Assembly: GCA_958296065.1 (NCBI GenBank)
Contig: CATQHX010000010.1
Location: forward strand, 62,001-126,000
Direction of reading: 5' to 3'
From: Vicinamibacterales bacterium
GTDB taxonomy: Bacteria > Acidobacteriota > Vicinamibacteria > Vicinamibacterales > UBA8438
Length of the DNA stretch: 64,000 nt
The position numbers and the translations under genes were made by a program. Under the pieces are notes generated by a model. That model had not been told where the DNA came from. It did no database searches and worked only from the letters and a program-made list of their open reading frames with translations. Below are positions 39,606-52,327 of this stretch, one piece after another. How positions within the stretch are numbered: the first letter of the stretch is position 1; every line of letters begins with the position of its first letter.

Positions 39606-39727
39606 GGCGCAAGCTGCGTGCTCGTTGAGCAGGGGGCAAACCTGATGAACCTGGTGCAGTTCAAGCGCCACGACCGCGGCCCCGTCGCCGACGGCGCGCC
39701 CGATGTTGACCCGAACCGAGGCGAAAT

Positions 39728-40785
39728 GTGACGGATGAAAAGAACTGTTTCGTAATTTCACCGATCGGCGAGCCGGATTCTGACACCCGGAAGCGCGCCG
39801 ATCAGATTCTGAAGCACGTGATCAAGCCGGCTGTCACGGAATGTGGCTACACCGCCGTGCGCGCAGATGAAATCGAGAAGCCAGGGATCATCACGAGCCA
39901 AGTTATTCAACGAGTAGTGGCCGACCCCTTGGTTGTTGCGGATCTCACGGAGCGAAACCCCAACGTCTTCTACGAGCTAGCGATTCGCCATGCGCTGCGA
40001 AGCCGCTCGTTCAGCTCATTAAGAAGGGAGAGCGGATCCCCTTTGACGTCGCGGGGACCCGAACGATCCAAATCGATCACCATGACCTCGACAGCGTCGA
40101 GACTTCGAAGCGGGAGGTCGCTTCCCAGATCCGCGCGCTTGAGAAGGACCCTTCCGATATGGAGACTCCGATTTCAGTGTCCCTCGATCTCCAGATTCTG
40201 CGGGAAAGCGAGAAACCAGAAGAGCGCTCTCTCGCTGACCTTGTAAGCTTGGTCGCCGATCTTCGGGCGGGTATGGCGAAGCTCAACGCGCAGGTCGGCG
40301 GCGGCGGCGACGCAGAGGATGGAATCCTCGAGGAAATCAAGAACACGTTGAGGTCGTTGCCCCATCGCTTGGAGGAGCGATTCGACCGCCCATTCGGCAT
40401 TTCCTCAATGCGGGGCCTCCATCGCATCCATCCAATGGCGATCCGCGAACTCACATCCGGGCTACATGGGAACCCATGGTTTGGAGTCCTCGTTGTTGCG
40501 AGCCTCTTCCGCGACTCGCTCCCTTGGATCTACGATGTGGGTGTTGAGGCATATCGGGGCTTGCGAGAAGGGCGTTCAGATGGGCAGAAGCAGCTGGAGG
40601 AGTTCACAAGGGTCATCGAGTTCACGCTCCATGGTCCCCTTGTACACGAACTTCTCGGAGGAAGAAATAAGAGCACATTTGTGCTCCTAGAGTCTGTCGA
40701 GCCGATGCTTATGGAACTCAAGGCACAAGGGGCACGACTTGGCCCGAGTAGCCGCAAGAGAACGAAACCGGAGTCGGGCGCTTAA
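39728..40785 (+). pseudogene. TIR/deoxyribosyltransferase-like protein broken by one frameshift
   Basis: From GTG 39728 the frame reads 'NCFVISPIGEPDSDTRKRAD', 'GYTAVRADEIEKPG' and 'VVADLTERNPNVFYELAIRH', a Rossmann-like nucleoside-deoxyribosyltransferase/TIR-fold domain often found in bacterial defence or stress proteins. At about 39998 one base is missing: the frame becomes nonsense while frame +1 continues the domain ('KPLVQLIKKGERIPFDV', 'TIQIDHHDLDSVETSKREVA') and a C-terminal helical part ('SLADLVSLVADLRAGMAKL') to the stop at 40785. Restoring one base gives about 352 residues. Either the gene is a recent pseudogene or the sequence has a single-base error. Codon use is less G/C-biased than in neighbours, suggesting transfer. 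Confidence 0.75.
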
Positions 40786-41204
40786 CAGCCCTCTGTGACA
40801 AAAGAGTCGGCGGACCCCTCGCTTCCGCTCCAGGTAGGCGACCGCAGCCCGCATCTCGCCGGCGCCCCACGCCCCCGGCGGATTCACCACCGGCCGGTAC
40901 GGTCTCCTCACTCGTCCTGATCCGAGGCGACGTGGTACCCAGCCTGCGCCGGGCTCAACGCCGTTTTCGCCCAGCACCACAAGCCCGAAATCGCCCACTG
41001 ATCCCCAGCAGGACCCGCATAGGCGACACGCTGCACGCCGGCAACGGCACCCGAGTGGCGATTCGCGAGCCTCGACGCGAAGCTGGCGACCGCGGCCGCC
41101 GCGGAGGGCATCATCAACCGGACGGATTGACGGAGGCCGCGACCGTTGCCCCCGTCGCGCCCTCGCCAGGACGACGCCTCCTACCTCCGTCGCTGTCCTT
41201 CGCG
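40786..41204. other. Non-coding stretch between defence-like pseudogene and cyclophilin gene
   Basis: About 420 bases without a supportable gene. Several open frames exist on both strands but none shows a recognisable protein pattern or ribosome site. A short plus-strand frame ending at the TGA near 41130 ('EWRFASLDAKLATAAAAEGI') has some coding flavour and could be a fragment. The region probably marks the edge of the decayed island. Confidence 0.4.
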
Positions 41205-42356
41205 CTATCGCCGCACCACCTCTGCGTCGATGATCTCCACCCGGTCGACCGGCGTCTCCCCCTCCGTCGGCACCGCCTCGATACGCTCGACCACGTCGAG
41301 GCCCTCCACGACGACCCCGAAGACCGTGTAGACGCCGTCGAGCGCCGGGGCCGCGGCGGTCACGATGAAGAACGACGTCGAAGCGCTGGCCGGGTCGTCG
41401 AGGCGCGCCATGGACACGATGCCGCGCACATGCCGCGTGTCGTTGAACTCCGGCTGCATGTTCTGCACGAACCGCTGCTGGCGGTCGGTGAGCGGCCCGC
41501 GGCGGGTCGGCAGGTGGCCGCTCTGGATGACGAAGCCGGGCACCACGCGGTGGAACGCGATGCCGTCGTAGACGCCGGAGTCGACCAGCCGCAGGAAGTT
41601 GCGGACGTGGTTCGGCGCGCGATCCGGGTACATGTCGATCGCGATGCGCCCTTGGGTGGTGTTCAGAACCGCTCGGAAGCCGGCGAGCTCGGCGTCCGTC
41701 TCGGTCGTGAACGGCGGTATCTCGGGCGGAGGCTTGTCGCGGATCGTCACGCGGTGCACCGCGACACGTTCCGCGGCGCGGCCCTCGCCATCGACGGGGG
41801 TCTGGGAGATCCGGGTGACGACATCCATGCCGTCGGCCACCTGGCCCCAGATGGTGTGCTGGCCGTCCAGCCCCGGCTGGTCGACGACGCAGATGAAGAA
41901 CTGCGAGCCGCCGCTGCCCGGCTGGCCGGGTACCAGCACCGCCGAGACCGTGCCCCGCACGTGCCGCGCGTCGCTGAACTCGGCATCGACGAGGCCAAGC
42001 CCGCCCTGGCCGTGCTCCGCGGCCCGTTCGGGATCGGCCGTGAAGGGGTCGCCGCCCTGCACGATGCCGTGAGCCACCATGCGGTGGAACGTCGTCCCGT
42101 CGAAGTGCCCTTCTCCGGCGAGCTGCATGATCAGACCGACGTGATTGGGCGCCAGATCCGGCCGCAGATCGATGGCGACCGTGCCGAGGTCGGTCTCGAG
42201 CACCGCCTGCTTGCCGCTCATCTCATCGAGGGTGAGCGGGGTGACGAACGGTTCGCCGGCCTGCGCGGCCAGCACCGGGGCCGCGGCCAGCCAGGCCAGC
42301 ATCGGGAGTCCGGGCCAGACGGCCCTCTGCAATCGAAGCAACACACCGGTTTTCAT
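41205..42356 (-). CDS. Exported tandem cyclophilin-type peptidyl-prolyl isomerase
   Basis: The 383-residue protein has a signal peptide ('LPMLAWLAAAPVLAAQ') and two cyclophilin domains in series. The first (about residues 48-215) has 'DGTTFHRMVAHGIVQGGDP' and 'GSGGSQFFICVVDQPGLDG'; the second (about 225-383) has 'DGIAFHRVVPGFVIQSGHL' and 'STSFFIVTAAAPALDGVYTV'. The Arg of the FHR motif is kept in both; the QFF active-site motif is QFF in the first and SFF in the second, so the second may be weakened. It presumably helps fold periplasmic proteins. ATG 42356 is chosen for the signal peptide. Confidence 0.9.
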   Translation of the reverse strand: MKTGVLLRLQRAVWPGLPMLAWLAAAPVLAAQAGEPFVTPLTLDEMSGKQAVLETDLGTVAIDLRPDLAPNHVGLIMQLAGEGHFDGTTFHRMVAHGIVQGGDPFTADPERAAEHGQGGLGLVDAEFSDARHVRGTVSAVLVPGQPGSGGSQFFICVVDQPGLDGQHTIWGQVADGMDVVTRISQTPVDGEGRAAERVAVHRVTIRDKPPPEIPPFTTETDAELAGFRAVLNTTQGRIAIDMYPDRAPNHVRNFLRLVDSGVYDGIAFHRVVPGFVIQSGHLPTRRGPLTDRQQRFVQNMQPEFNDTRHVRGIVSMARLDDPASASTSFFIVTAAAPALDGVYTVFGVVVEGLDVVERIEAVPTEGETPVDRVEIIDAEVVRR

Positions 42357-42391
42357 CTGCACACCTCGCCCTGATCTAATAGCATGATCGG

Positions 42392-43210
42392 ATGCCTCTG
42401 TTGAACGAAGCCGAGCCACCGCCCCCTTCGCCGCGCCGGGGATGGCTGTACGTCCTCGTAGCGCTCGCCCTGGCCGCCGGCGCGGGCTACTACCTGTACG
42501 TGTCGGGGTTCCTGACGCCGTCCGAGGATGCCGAGCGCCGAGCCGCCGCCGAAGCATCGGCTCCGGCCCGCCCCACCCGAACCGCGCCGGCCACGCCGGC
42601 GCCCGAGCCGGCCGAGGCCCTTGCTCCCGAACCGGAGCCGGAACCCGAACCGGAGCCGGAGCCCGAACCGGAGCCGGCCGCTGCGCCCCCGCCGCCGGTC
42701 GTGCTGCGCGTCACCAGCGACGTCGACGGCGCGGAGGTGTTCATCGACCGGCGTTACGCCGGCACGACGCCGTTCGAGTCGTACGAGGTCGAGCCCGGAC
42801 GACACCGGATCAACGTCTCGGCCCCCGGCTACGAAGGCCATGCGGAGGACGTGCGGATCGGCGACGAGCTGACGACCGTCGACGTGCGCTTTCGGCAGGT
42901 CCGGCTGGACGCGCGCATCGCGGTGGTCCACAAGCACCGCTTCGGCGACTGCGAGGGACACCTCGTGGCCACGACGGGCGGCATCATCTACCAGACCGAC
43001 GACGACGACGCGTTCCAGGTCGGCCTGAACGGGCTGGAGGAGTTCGCCCTCGACTACATGGCGCACAATCTGCGGCTCAAGGTGCGCGGCGGACGGACCT
43101 ACAACTTCACAGACGGCGCGGAGAACGCGGACGCCCTCTTCGTGTTCCACCGCGCCGTGGAAGAGGCCCGCGAGCGCCTCTCCCGCGGCGAGCGGGCGGC
43201 GGCTCCCTGA
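42392..43210 (+). CDS. Membrane-anchored PEGA-domain protein with Glu-Pro repeat
   Basis: The 272-residue protein has a short cytoplasmic N-terminus, one membrane helix ('WLYVLVALALAAGAGYYLYV', residues 18-37), a Pro/Ala linker with ten or so Glu-Pro dipeptides (about residues 74-95, a low-complexity GAACCG/GAGCCG tract in DNA), a PEGA domain ('GAEVFIDRRYAGTTPF', 'VEPGRHRINVSAPGYE') and a C-terminal beta-rich domain ('HKHRFGDCEGHLVATTGG') of unknown function that occurs in similar Acidobacterial proteins. It is four bases from the glycosylase gene and divergent from the cyclophilin. Confidence 0.82.
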   Translation: MPLLNEAEPPPPSPRRGWLYVLVALALAAGAGYYLYVSGFLTPSEDAERRAAAEASAPARPTRTAPATPAPEPAEALAPEPEPEPEPEPEPEPEPAAAPPPPVVLRVTSDVDGAEVFIDRRYAGTTPFESYEVEPGRHRINVSAPGYEGHAEDVRIGDELTTVDVRFRQVRLDARIAVVHKHRFGDCEGHLVATTGGIIYQTDDDDAFQVGLNGLEEFALDYMAHNLRLKVRGGRTYNFTDGAENADALFVFHRAVEEARERLSRGERAAAP

Positions 43211-43214
43211 ACCC

Positions 43215-43808
43215 ATGGCGCGGACACGCTGCCCCTGGGGCGCGTCGGACCCCCTCTATGTCCCTTATCACGACGAGGAGTGGGGCGTTCCGCTGCACGA
43301 CGAGCAGCGGCTGTTCGAGATGCTGGTACTCGAGGGTGCCCAGGCCGGCCTGAGCTGGCTGACGATTCTGCGTCGGCGGGAGGGCTATCGCCGCGCCTTC
43401 GACGGCTTCGATCCGCAAGTGGTCGCCCGCTACGGCCCGCGCGACGTGGAGCGCCTGCTCGCCGACGACGGGATCATCCGCAACCGGTTGAAGATCGACT
43501 CGGCCATCAACAACGCCCGGGCGTTTCTCGCCGTGCAGGAAGAGTTCGACAGCTTCGACAGCTACATCTGGCGGTTCGTCGACGACCGGCCGACGCAGAA
43601 CGCCTGGACGACGCTGGAAGAGGTACCGGCGCAGACACCCGTCTCCAACGCGATGAGCAAGGACCTGCGGAAACGCGGCTTCACCTTCGTCGGCCCGACC
43701 ATCTGCTACGCCCACATGCAGGCCACCGGCATGGTCAACGACCACCTGGTCGGCTGCTTCCGCCACCGCGAGGTCCGGCTCCTCGGGAGCCGGGAGCCGG
43801 CGCCGTAG
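43215..43808 (+). CDS. tag: DNA-3-methyladenine glycosylase I
   Basis: The 197-residue protein starts 'MARTRCPWGASDPLYVPYHD' with the zinc Cys near residue 6, 'EEWGVPLHDEQRLFEMLVLE', 'QAGLSWLTILRRREGYRRAF', 'RNRLKIDSAINNARAFL' and the C-terminal zinc ligands in 'HMQATGMVNDHLVGCFRH'. This matches the TagI/HhH glycosylase family, which excises 3-methyladenine. It is probably co-transcribed with the preceding PEGA gene. Confidence 0.95.
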   Translation: MARTRCPWGASDPLYVPYHDEEWGVPLHDEQRLFEMLVLEGAQAGLSWLTILRRREGYRRAFDGFDPQVVARYGPRDVERLLADDGIIRNRLKIDSAINNARAFLAVQEEFDSFDSYIWRFVDDRPTQNAWTTLEEVPAQTPVSNAMSKDLRKRGFTFVGPTICYAHMQATGMVNDHLVGCFRHREVRLLGSREPAP

Positions 43809-43855
43809 AACGGCGTAGAGTTCCAGACCGGTTCGGTCGGGCGGGAAGCGGAGCC

Positions 43856-44701
43856 TCAAGCGACGGTCTCGGAGCCGGACGCGCGCAGACGCTGCAGGGC
43901 TATCGCCGCGGCGGTCGCCACGTTCAGCGAATCGACGGCCGGCTCGATGGCTATCCGCACCCGCTCTACGCACAGCTCGAGCGCCACCGGGCTGACGCCG
44001 GCCCCTTCGTTGCCGAGCACCAGCGCGATCCCGGTTTCACAGCCGCTCCCGGCGAACGCCTCGATGTCGGTCGCGGGTTCCAGGGGGGTGAGCGCCACCA
44101 CGCGGGTCCCGGCGTCCCGGATCCGCCGCAGGATGTCCGGCCACTCTCCCGCGCCCGCCACCCGAAACGGGAGCTGCAGCGTCGTCCCCATCGACGTGCG
44201 GATCGCCTTGCGGTAGAGCGGGTCCGCGCAGGCCGGCGACAGCACCACGCCGACCGCGCCGAACGCGGCGGCGCTGCGAAAGATGGAGCCAATGTTGTCC
44301 GGGTCCGAAACGCCGTCGAGCACCACGAGCGGACGACCCGGGGCCGCTGGCGGCAGCCCGGCGCCGCCGCTCCCGGGCACCGCACGTTGGCCCAGCGCCA
44401 GACAGCCGCGGTGAAAGCGGAAGCCGGTGATGCGCCGCAACTGGGCGGAATCGGTGATGTAGACGTCGACCTCGCGGCGGCCCGGGCCGCCGGCCAGCGA
44501 CGGCTCCAGCCCTTCGAGCGCGCTCTCGACGACCAGCAGCGCGTGTGCCCGGAAGCGCGACGCCAGCAGACGCTCGACCGCCAGCCGCCCTTCGGCGACG
44601 AAGAGTCCACGGTCGCGCATCAGCGCGGGGTCGGAGACGATGCGGAAGTCGTCCAGGCGGGGATCGTCGACGGCTGCGATGCGGATGCGGTTGACGGACA
44701 C
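43856..44701 (-). CDS. TrmH/SpoU-family RNA 2'-O-methyltransferase
   Basis: The 281-residue SPOUT enzyme has an N-terminal substrate-binding region ('RDRGLFVAEGRLAVERLL') and the three knot motifs: 'DNIGSIFRSAAAFGAVGV', 'GIALVLGNEGAGVS' and 'SLNVATAAAIALQRL'. It methylates tRNA or rRNA ribose; the exact target is unknown. The GTG start at 44701 shares a base with the preceding gene's stop (TAGTG), so translation is coupled to the acetyltransferase gene. Confidence 0.88.
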   Translation of the reverse strand: MSVNRIRIAAVDDPRLDDFRIVSDPALMRDRGLFVAEGRLAVERLLASRFRAHALLVVESALEGLEPSLAGGPGRREVDVYITDSAQLRRITGFRFHRGCLALGQRAVPGSGGAGLPPAAPGRPLVVLDGVSDPDNIGSIFRSAAAFGAVGVVLSPACADPLYRKAIRTSMGTTLQLPFRVAGAGEWPDILRRIRDAGTRVVALTPLEPATDIEAFAGSGCETGIALVLGNEGAGVSPVALELCVERVRIAIEPAVDSLNVATAAAIALQRLRASGSETVA

Positions 44702-45294
44702 TACGCCGAGTGGACCACCTGCCGCCGGCTGCGGTGTCGGTCCAGCACCTCCATGCCGATCTGCTTGCTCAGATAGACCTTCGACTCGCGATTGTTCCCG
44801 GCGTCCGGCTCGAACTTGACCACGTTGAACTCCAGGTGGTCCAACGTGCTCCGCATGCGGTAGAAGCAGTTCTTCGTCTTGACCACAATCTCGCTGAAGC
44901 CGTTGTCGTGGGCCCACGCCTCCTGCTCCTCGGTCAGGGCCCGAAAGAAGCCCTGCCCGCGCCAGTCGCGCCGCGTGCCGCCGATCCAACTGTAGAGCAC
45001 CTTGCGATCCCTGAACTCGACCGATGGCCGCAGCCGCTCCACCAGGTCGGCCAGCTTCGGCTCGGTCTCGTGCATCCGCAGCTCGTGCGAGACCTTGTAG
45101 GCGACCGGCGCCACCGTCGACGGATCGTCGGGCAGCGGCGCTTCCGCCATCAGGATCTGGTGATCGCGCTCGCCCAGCCGGCGCATCACTTCCGTCGCCG
45201 TCTTCTTACGCGGGAACTCGCCGAAGTACTCCTCGATGTACTCGATCTCCAGGGCGCCCTGCTGCAGTCCGTACTGGCGGATCTGGTACTCCAT
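44701..45294 (-). CDS. GNAT-family N-acetyltransferase
   Basis: The product of about 197 residues has a GNAT core: strand 'KVLYSWIGGTRRDWRGQGFF' containing the acetyl-CoA loop R-x-x-G-x-G-F, followed by 'RALTEEQEAWAHDNGFSEIV' and 'TKNCFYRMRSTLDHLEF'. The acceptor is unknown. ATG 45294 is preferred to GTG 45318 because the longer form would run nearly into the divergent fpg start (45326). Co-translation with the RNA methyltransferase suggests a translation or stress role, but that is inference. Confidence 0.75.
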   Translation of the reverse strand: MEYQIRQYGLQQGALEIEYIEEYFGEFPRKKTATEVMRRLGERDHQILMAEAPLPDDPSTVAPVAYKVSHELRMHETEPKLADLVERLRPSVEFRDRKVLYSWIGGTRRDWRGQGFFRALTEEQEAWAHDNGFSEIVVKTKNCFYRMRSTLDHLEFNVVKFEPDAGNNRESKVYLSKQIGMEVLDRHRSRRQVVHSA

Positions 45295-45325
45295 GCGGAT
45301 GGCGCGAGCATCATACACTGCGCGT

Positions 45326-46243
45326 ATGCCGGAGCTTCCGGATGTCGAGGTCTACGTCGAATGCCTGGCGGCGCGGGTCGCGGGTCAGCCGGTCGAGAGG
45401 GTCAGGCTGCTCCGTCCGTTCGTCCTCCGCTCCGTCGACCCACCCCTCGCCAGCGTGGAGGGGCGCACGGTGTGCGGCGTCGAGCGACTGGGCAAGCGCG
45501 TCGTCATCGGCCTGGCCGGCGACCTCTTCCTCGTTCTGCACCTGATGATCGCCGGGCGACTCCGGTGGCGCGACCGCGGCACGCGGATCCCCCGGAAGCT
45601 CGGCCTGGCCGCCTTCGACTTCCCGAGCGGCACGTTGCTGCTGACCGAAGCCGGCTCCATCAAGCGCGCCGCCCTGCACGTGGCCGCCGGACGCGCCGCC
45701 CTGCGGCAGCACGACCGCGGCGGACTCGAGGTGCTCTCCTCCGACCTGCACGCCTTCCGCGCGGCTCTCCGGCGTGAGAACCACACGCTCAAGCGCAGCC
45801 TCACCGACCCCCGCCTCTTCTCAGGGATCGGCAACGCCTACTCCGACGAGATCCTGCACGCCGCCGGCCTGTCGCCTCTCAAGCTCACCAGCCGCGTGAC
45901 CGAGGCCGAGATCTCCCGGCTTCACGAAACCGCGCGGACCACGCTGCGGGCCTGGACCGAGCGGCTGCGGCGGGAGACCGGCGACCGGTTCCCGGAGACG
46001 GTGACCGCGTTCCATCCCGGCATGGCCGTCCACGGCCGCTACGGCAAGCCGTGCCCGTCGTGCGGCTCGCCCGTGCAGCGCATCGTCTACGCCAGCAACG
46101 AGTCGAACTACTGCCCAGCCTGCCAGACCGGCGGCAAGCTGCTGGCCGACCGCGCGATGTCGCGCCTCCTGGGAAGCGACTGGCCGCGGTCGCTCGACGA
46201 ATGGGAGACGATGAAGGAGGGGCGTAGCGTGCCCGAACGGTAG
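45326..46243 (+). CDS. mutM: Formamidopyrimidine-DNA glycosylase / endonuclease VIII family
   Basis: The 305-residue protein starts 'MPELPDVEVYVECLAARVAG' with the catalytic Pro2 and Glu3, has the helix-two-turn-helix 'LFSGIGNAYSDEILHAAGLS' and a C4 zinc finger ('CPSCGSPVQRIVYASNESNY' then 'CPAC'). It removes oxidised bases. The first residues PELPD differ slightly from the usual PELPE, and the finger tail is longer than in E. coli Fpg, so a Nei-like or clade-specific specificity is possible. It is divergent from the acetyltransferase gene. Confidence 0.9.
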   Translation: MPELPDVEVYVECLAARVAGQPVERVRLLRPFVLRSVDPPLASVEGRTVCGVERLGKRVVIGLAGDLFLVLHLMIAGRLRWRDRGTRIPRKLGLAAFDFPSGTLLLTEAGSIKRAALHVAAGRAALRQHDRGGLEVLSSDLHAFRAALRRENHTLKRSLTDPRLFSGIGNAYSDEILHAAGLSPLKLTSRVTEAEISRLHETARTTLRAWTERLRRETGDRFPETVTAFHPGMAVHGRYGKPCPSCGSPVQRIVYASNESNYCPACQTGGKLLADRAMSRLLGSDWPRSLDEWETMKEGRSVPER

Positions 46244-46284
46244 TAGTGACGTCGGGCCTCGCCGTTCGATGCCGGAGGTGGGCA

Positions 46285-48282
46285 TCAGCGATCGACGGCG
46301 CGGAACAGGGCCGTCGCCGCGTCCAGCGCCTCGCGGTCACCCACCAGGACCGCGGTGTCGCCCGGCGAGTAACGGAACGCGTCGTCACGACGGTAGATCG
46401 GCGCGCCGTTGTGCACCACCGCCACCTGGATCGCACCGGTCCGCCGCCGCAAATCGAGTGTTCGGGCATTCTCATCAACCGCCGCCGAACCGGCCTCGAC
46501 TTCCACCAGCTCCAGCGCATCGTGAATGCCGAGATGCTGGAGGGTGTCCAGAGAAAGGTCGGGGGTGACGGTCCCGCGGAGCAGCCCGTAGTGCTCTCCG
46601 CGCACTGCGTCCAGCTCGTGCGCGATGCGGCCGGCAGGAATCTCGTAACCCTCGAGGGCGCGCTTGAAGAGCTCCAGGGACGCCTCGAACTCCTCCACGA
46701 CCACGGCGTCCGCGCCGAGGCGCTTCAGCTCCTCGATGGCGCGCACGTAGCGGGTACGGACGACGATACGAGCGGCAGGTGCGAGCCCGCGGGCCGCGGC
46801 CACGCCGCGTCGCTCTTCCATGGACGATGGAATGGCGAAGACGATGATCCGGGCGTGCGCGCCCGCGACGCGTTCCAGCAGCGCGTGCCGCGTACCGTCG
46901 CCGTAGACCGCAGGCAGCCCGTCGGCACGCGCCTGGCGCACGAGCTCGAGGTTCTGATCGATGACCGCGCAACGAATCCCGGCCGCCCGCAGCATGCGCG
47001 CGAGGTAGCGCCCGGCCACGCCGTAACCGATGACGACGGCGTGATCGGAATAGCCGGCGGCCGCCGTATGGGTCTCCTCCGTGTCGTGCGCCGGGCGCCG
47101 GACGGTGCCGGCCATCCACCCCGCCGCGAGCTCGGCCGCGGGCCGGGCCGCACCGATGAGAAACGGCGTGGCCATGAGCGAGAGCGCCGCCACCGACAGG
47201 AACGTCTGGTAGTCGTCGCCGGCGAACAGTCCCAGCGGCAGTCCGGCCGCCGCCAGCACGAACGAGAATTCGCCCACCTGCGCAAGGCCCAGGCCGCTGC
47301 GCAGCGCCGTCTCCGGCGGCCGGCCCCGGAGCACGATGGCCCCGCTCGCAACCACGGTCTTGACCGCGACGATCACGAGCGCCGCACCGACGACCAGCAA
47401 CGGCCGTTGCACCAGCAGCGACAGGTTGAGCAGCATGCCGATCGACGTGAAGAAGACGCCGCTGAACAGCACCCTGAAGGGAACGACGTCGGAGAGCGCC
47501 TGCTGACCGTACTCCGACTCCGAGATGATCAGCCCGGCGAGAAACGCCCCGATGGCCAGCGAGAAGCCGGCCGCGGCGCTCACGAGCGCGGTGCCGATGG
47601 CGAAGAAGCCGACGCAGAGCGTGAAGAGATCCCGGTTTCGCTCGGCCGTCACCCGGTCGAGCGTCCAGCGCACCGCGACCCGCCCGCCGACCACCAGCGC
47701 TGCCATCGCACCGACGCTGACCAGCATCCGCGTCCAGAACGCGGCCATGCCGGACCCCGCGCCGGTCGCCGCCAGCAGCGGCAGCAGCGCCATCAGGGGG
47801 ACGATGCAAAGGTCCTGGAACAGCAGGACCGACACTGCCTCCCGCCCGTGCGGCGTGTCGAGCTCGCCCCGGTCCGCGTACAGCTTCGTCACCGCCGCGG
47901 TCGACGACATCGCGACCAGGGCGCCGTAGAAGAACGCCCTGCCCAAAGGGATGTCCACGGCGGTACCGACAGCGACCCCCAGCGCCAGCATGCCGGCCAT
48001 CTGCGCCCCGCCGGCCACGACGACCGAACGCCCCCAGCGCAGCACGTTGGAGAGCGACAGCTCGAGACCAATCTCGAACAGCAGCAACACGACGCCGATC
48101 TCGGATAGCGCCGCCACTGCCTCCGGGTCCGGAATCAGGGCCAGACCGGACGGTCCGATGAACACGCCGACCGCGAGGAATCCGACGAGTTGCGGCAGGC
48201 GCAGTCGGTGCGCAAGGGCTACGACGGGCAGCGCCGACCCGGCGATGATCGCCAGGTCGCGGAGGACCCCGAGGTCGTGCAT
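46285..48282 (-). CDS. CPA2-family cation:proton antiporter with TrkA domains
   Basis: The 665-residue protein has about twelve membrane helices of the KefB/KefC type ('PQLVGFLAVGVFIGPSGLAL', 'EIGVVLLLFEIGLELS', 'FFYGALVAMSSTAAVTKLYA', 'VSVLLFQDLCIVPLMALLP'), then a TrkA-N Rossmann domain ('HAVVIGYGVAGRYLARML', from about residue 410) and a TrkA-C domain. It exchanges potassium or sodium for protons under nucleotide control. No KefF/KefG partner is nearby. It lies four bases downstream of metH and may share its transcript. Confidence 0.92.
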   Translation of the reverse strand: MHDLGVLRDLAIIAGSALPVVALAHRLRLPQLVGFLAVGVFIGPSGLALIPDPEAVAALSEIGVVLLLFEIGLELSLSNVLRWGRSVVVAGGAQMAGMLALGVAVGTAVDIPLGRAFFYGALVAMSSTAAVTKLYADRGELDTPHGREAVSVLLFQDLCIVPLMALLPLLAATGAGSGMAAFWTRMLVSVGAMAALVVGGRVAVRWTLDRVTAERNRDLFTLCVGFFAIGTALVSAAAGFSLAIGAFLAGLIISESEYGQQALSDVVPFRVLFSGVFFTSIGMLLNLSLLVQRPLLVVGAALVIVAVKTVVASGAIVLRGRPPETALRSGLGLAQVGEFSFVLAAAGLPLGLFAGDDYQTFLSVAALSLMATPFLIGAARPAAELAAGWMAGTVRRPAHDTEETHTAAAGYSDHAVVIGYGVAGRYLARMLRAAGIRCAVIDQNLELVRQARADGLPAVYGDGTRHALLERVAGAHARIIVFAIPSSMEERRGVAAARGLAPAARIVVRTRYVRAIEELKRLGADAVVVEEFEASLELFKRALEGYEIPAGRIAHELDAVRGEHYGLLRGTVTPDLSLDTLQHLGIHDALELVEVEAGSAAVDENARTLDLRRRTGAIQVAVVHNGAPIYRRDDAFRYSPGDTAVLVGDREALDAATALFRAVDR

Positions 48283-48286
48283 GGGG

Positions 48287-52087
<3,801 letters not shown>

Positions 52088-52119
52088 CGTAACGCAGGAT
52101 GTCGTAGCCCCTGCGGTTG

Positions 52120-52222
52120 TCAGGCTATGGTTCGAACGTGAGGGTACTTGATGATCTTCTCGTCGGAGGTGACCAGATCACACCGGTGCACCCCCGCTGT
52201 AGCCACGAGGGTCTGATCCGAC
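52120..52222 (-). pseudogene. C-terminal remnant of a PIN-domain (VapC-like) toxin
   Basis: Read on the minus strand, this stretch encodes '[20 protein letters not shown]' followed by '[13 protein letters not shown]' and a stop, the last third of a PIN toxin, where the 'D.LIVATA' Asp and the 'LVTSDEKI' Asp are the final active-site acids. No start codon, N-terminal Asp or antitoxin precedes it. It lies 33 bases upstream of metH on the same strand and is a relic of a toxin-antitoxin module. Confidence 0.65.
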
Positions 52223-52327
52223 CGGCCCGCGTTGCTCAGCACCACGCCGGCCGCCGTTGGTGCCCGCGCGACCGGCCCAGACGGCAACCACGACCCAAAC
52301 GGACCAGGCGAACGCTCGGACTGCCTC

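Noticed and set aside
40687-40998. Minus-strand ORF of about 100 codons after the frameshifted gene
   Set aside because: It overlaps the end of the plus-strand gene, lacks a ribosome site and has no recognisable fold or motif.
42601-42675. Tandem repeat in the PEGA gene as a mobile or regulatory repeat
   Set aside because: It encodes the Glu-Pro linker in frame and is explained as coding low complexity.
52088-52119. Riboswitch (cobalamin, SAM or SAH) upstream of metH
   Set aside because: The space before the PIN relic is too short and no conserved core sequence was recognised; only a simple hairpin is visible.
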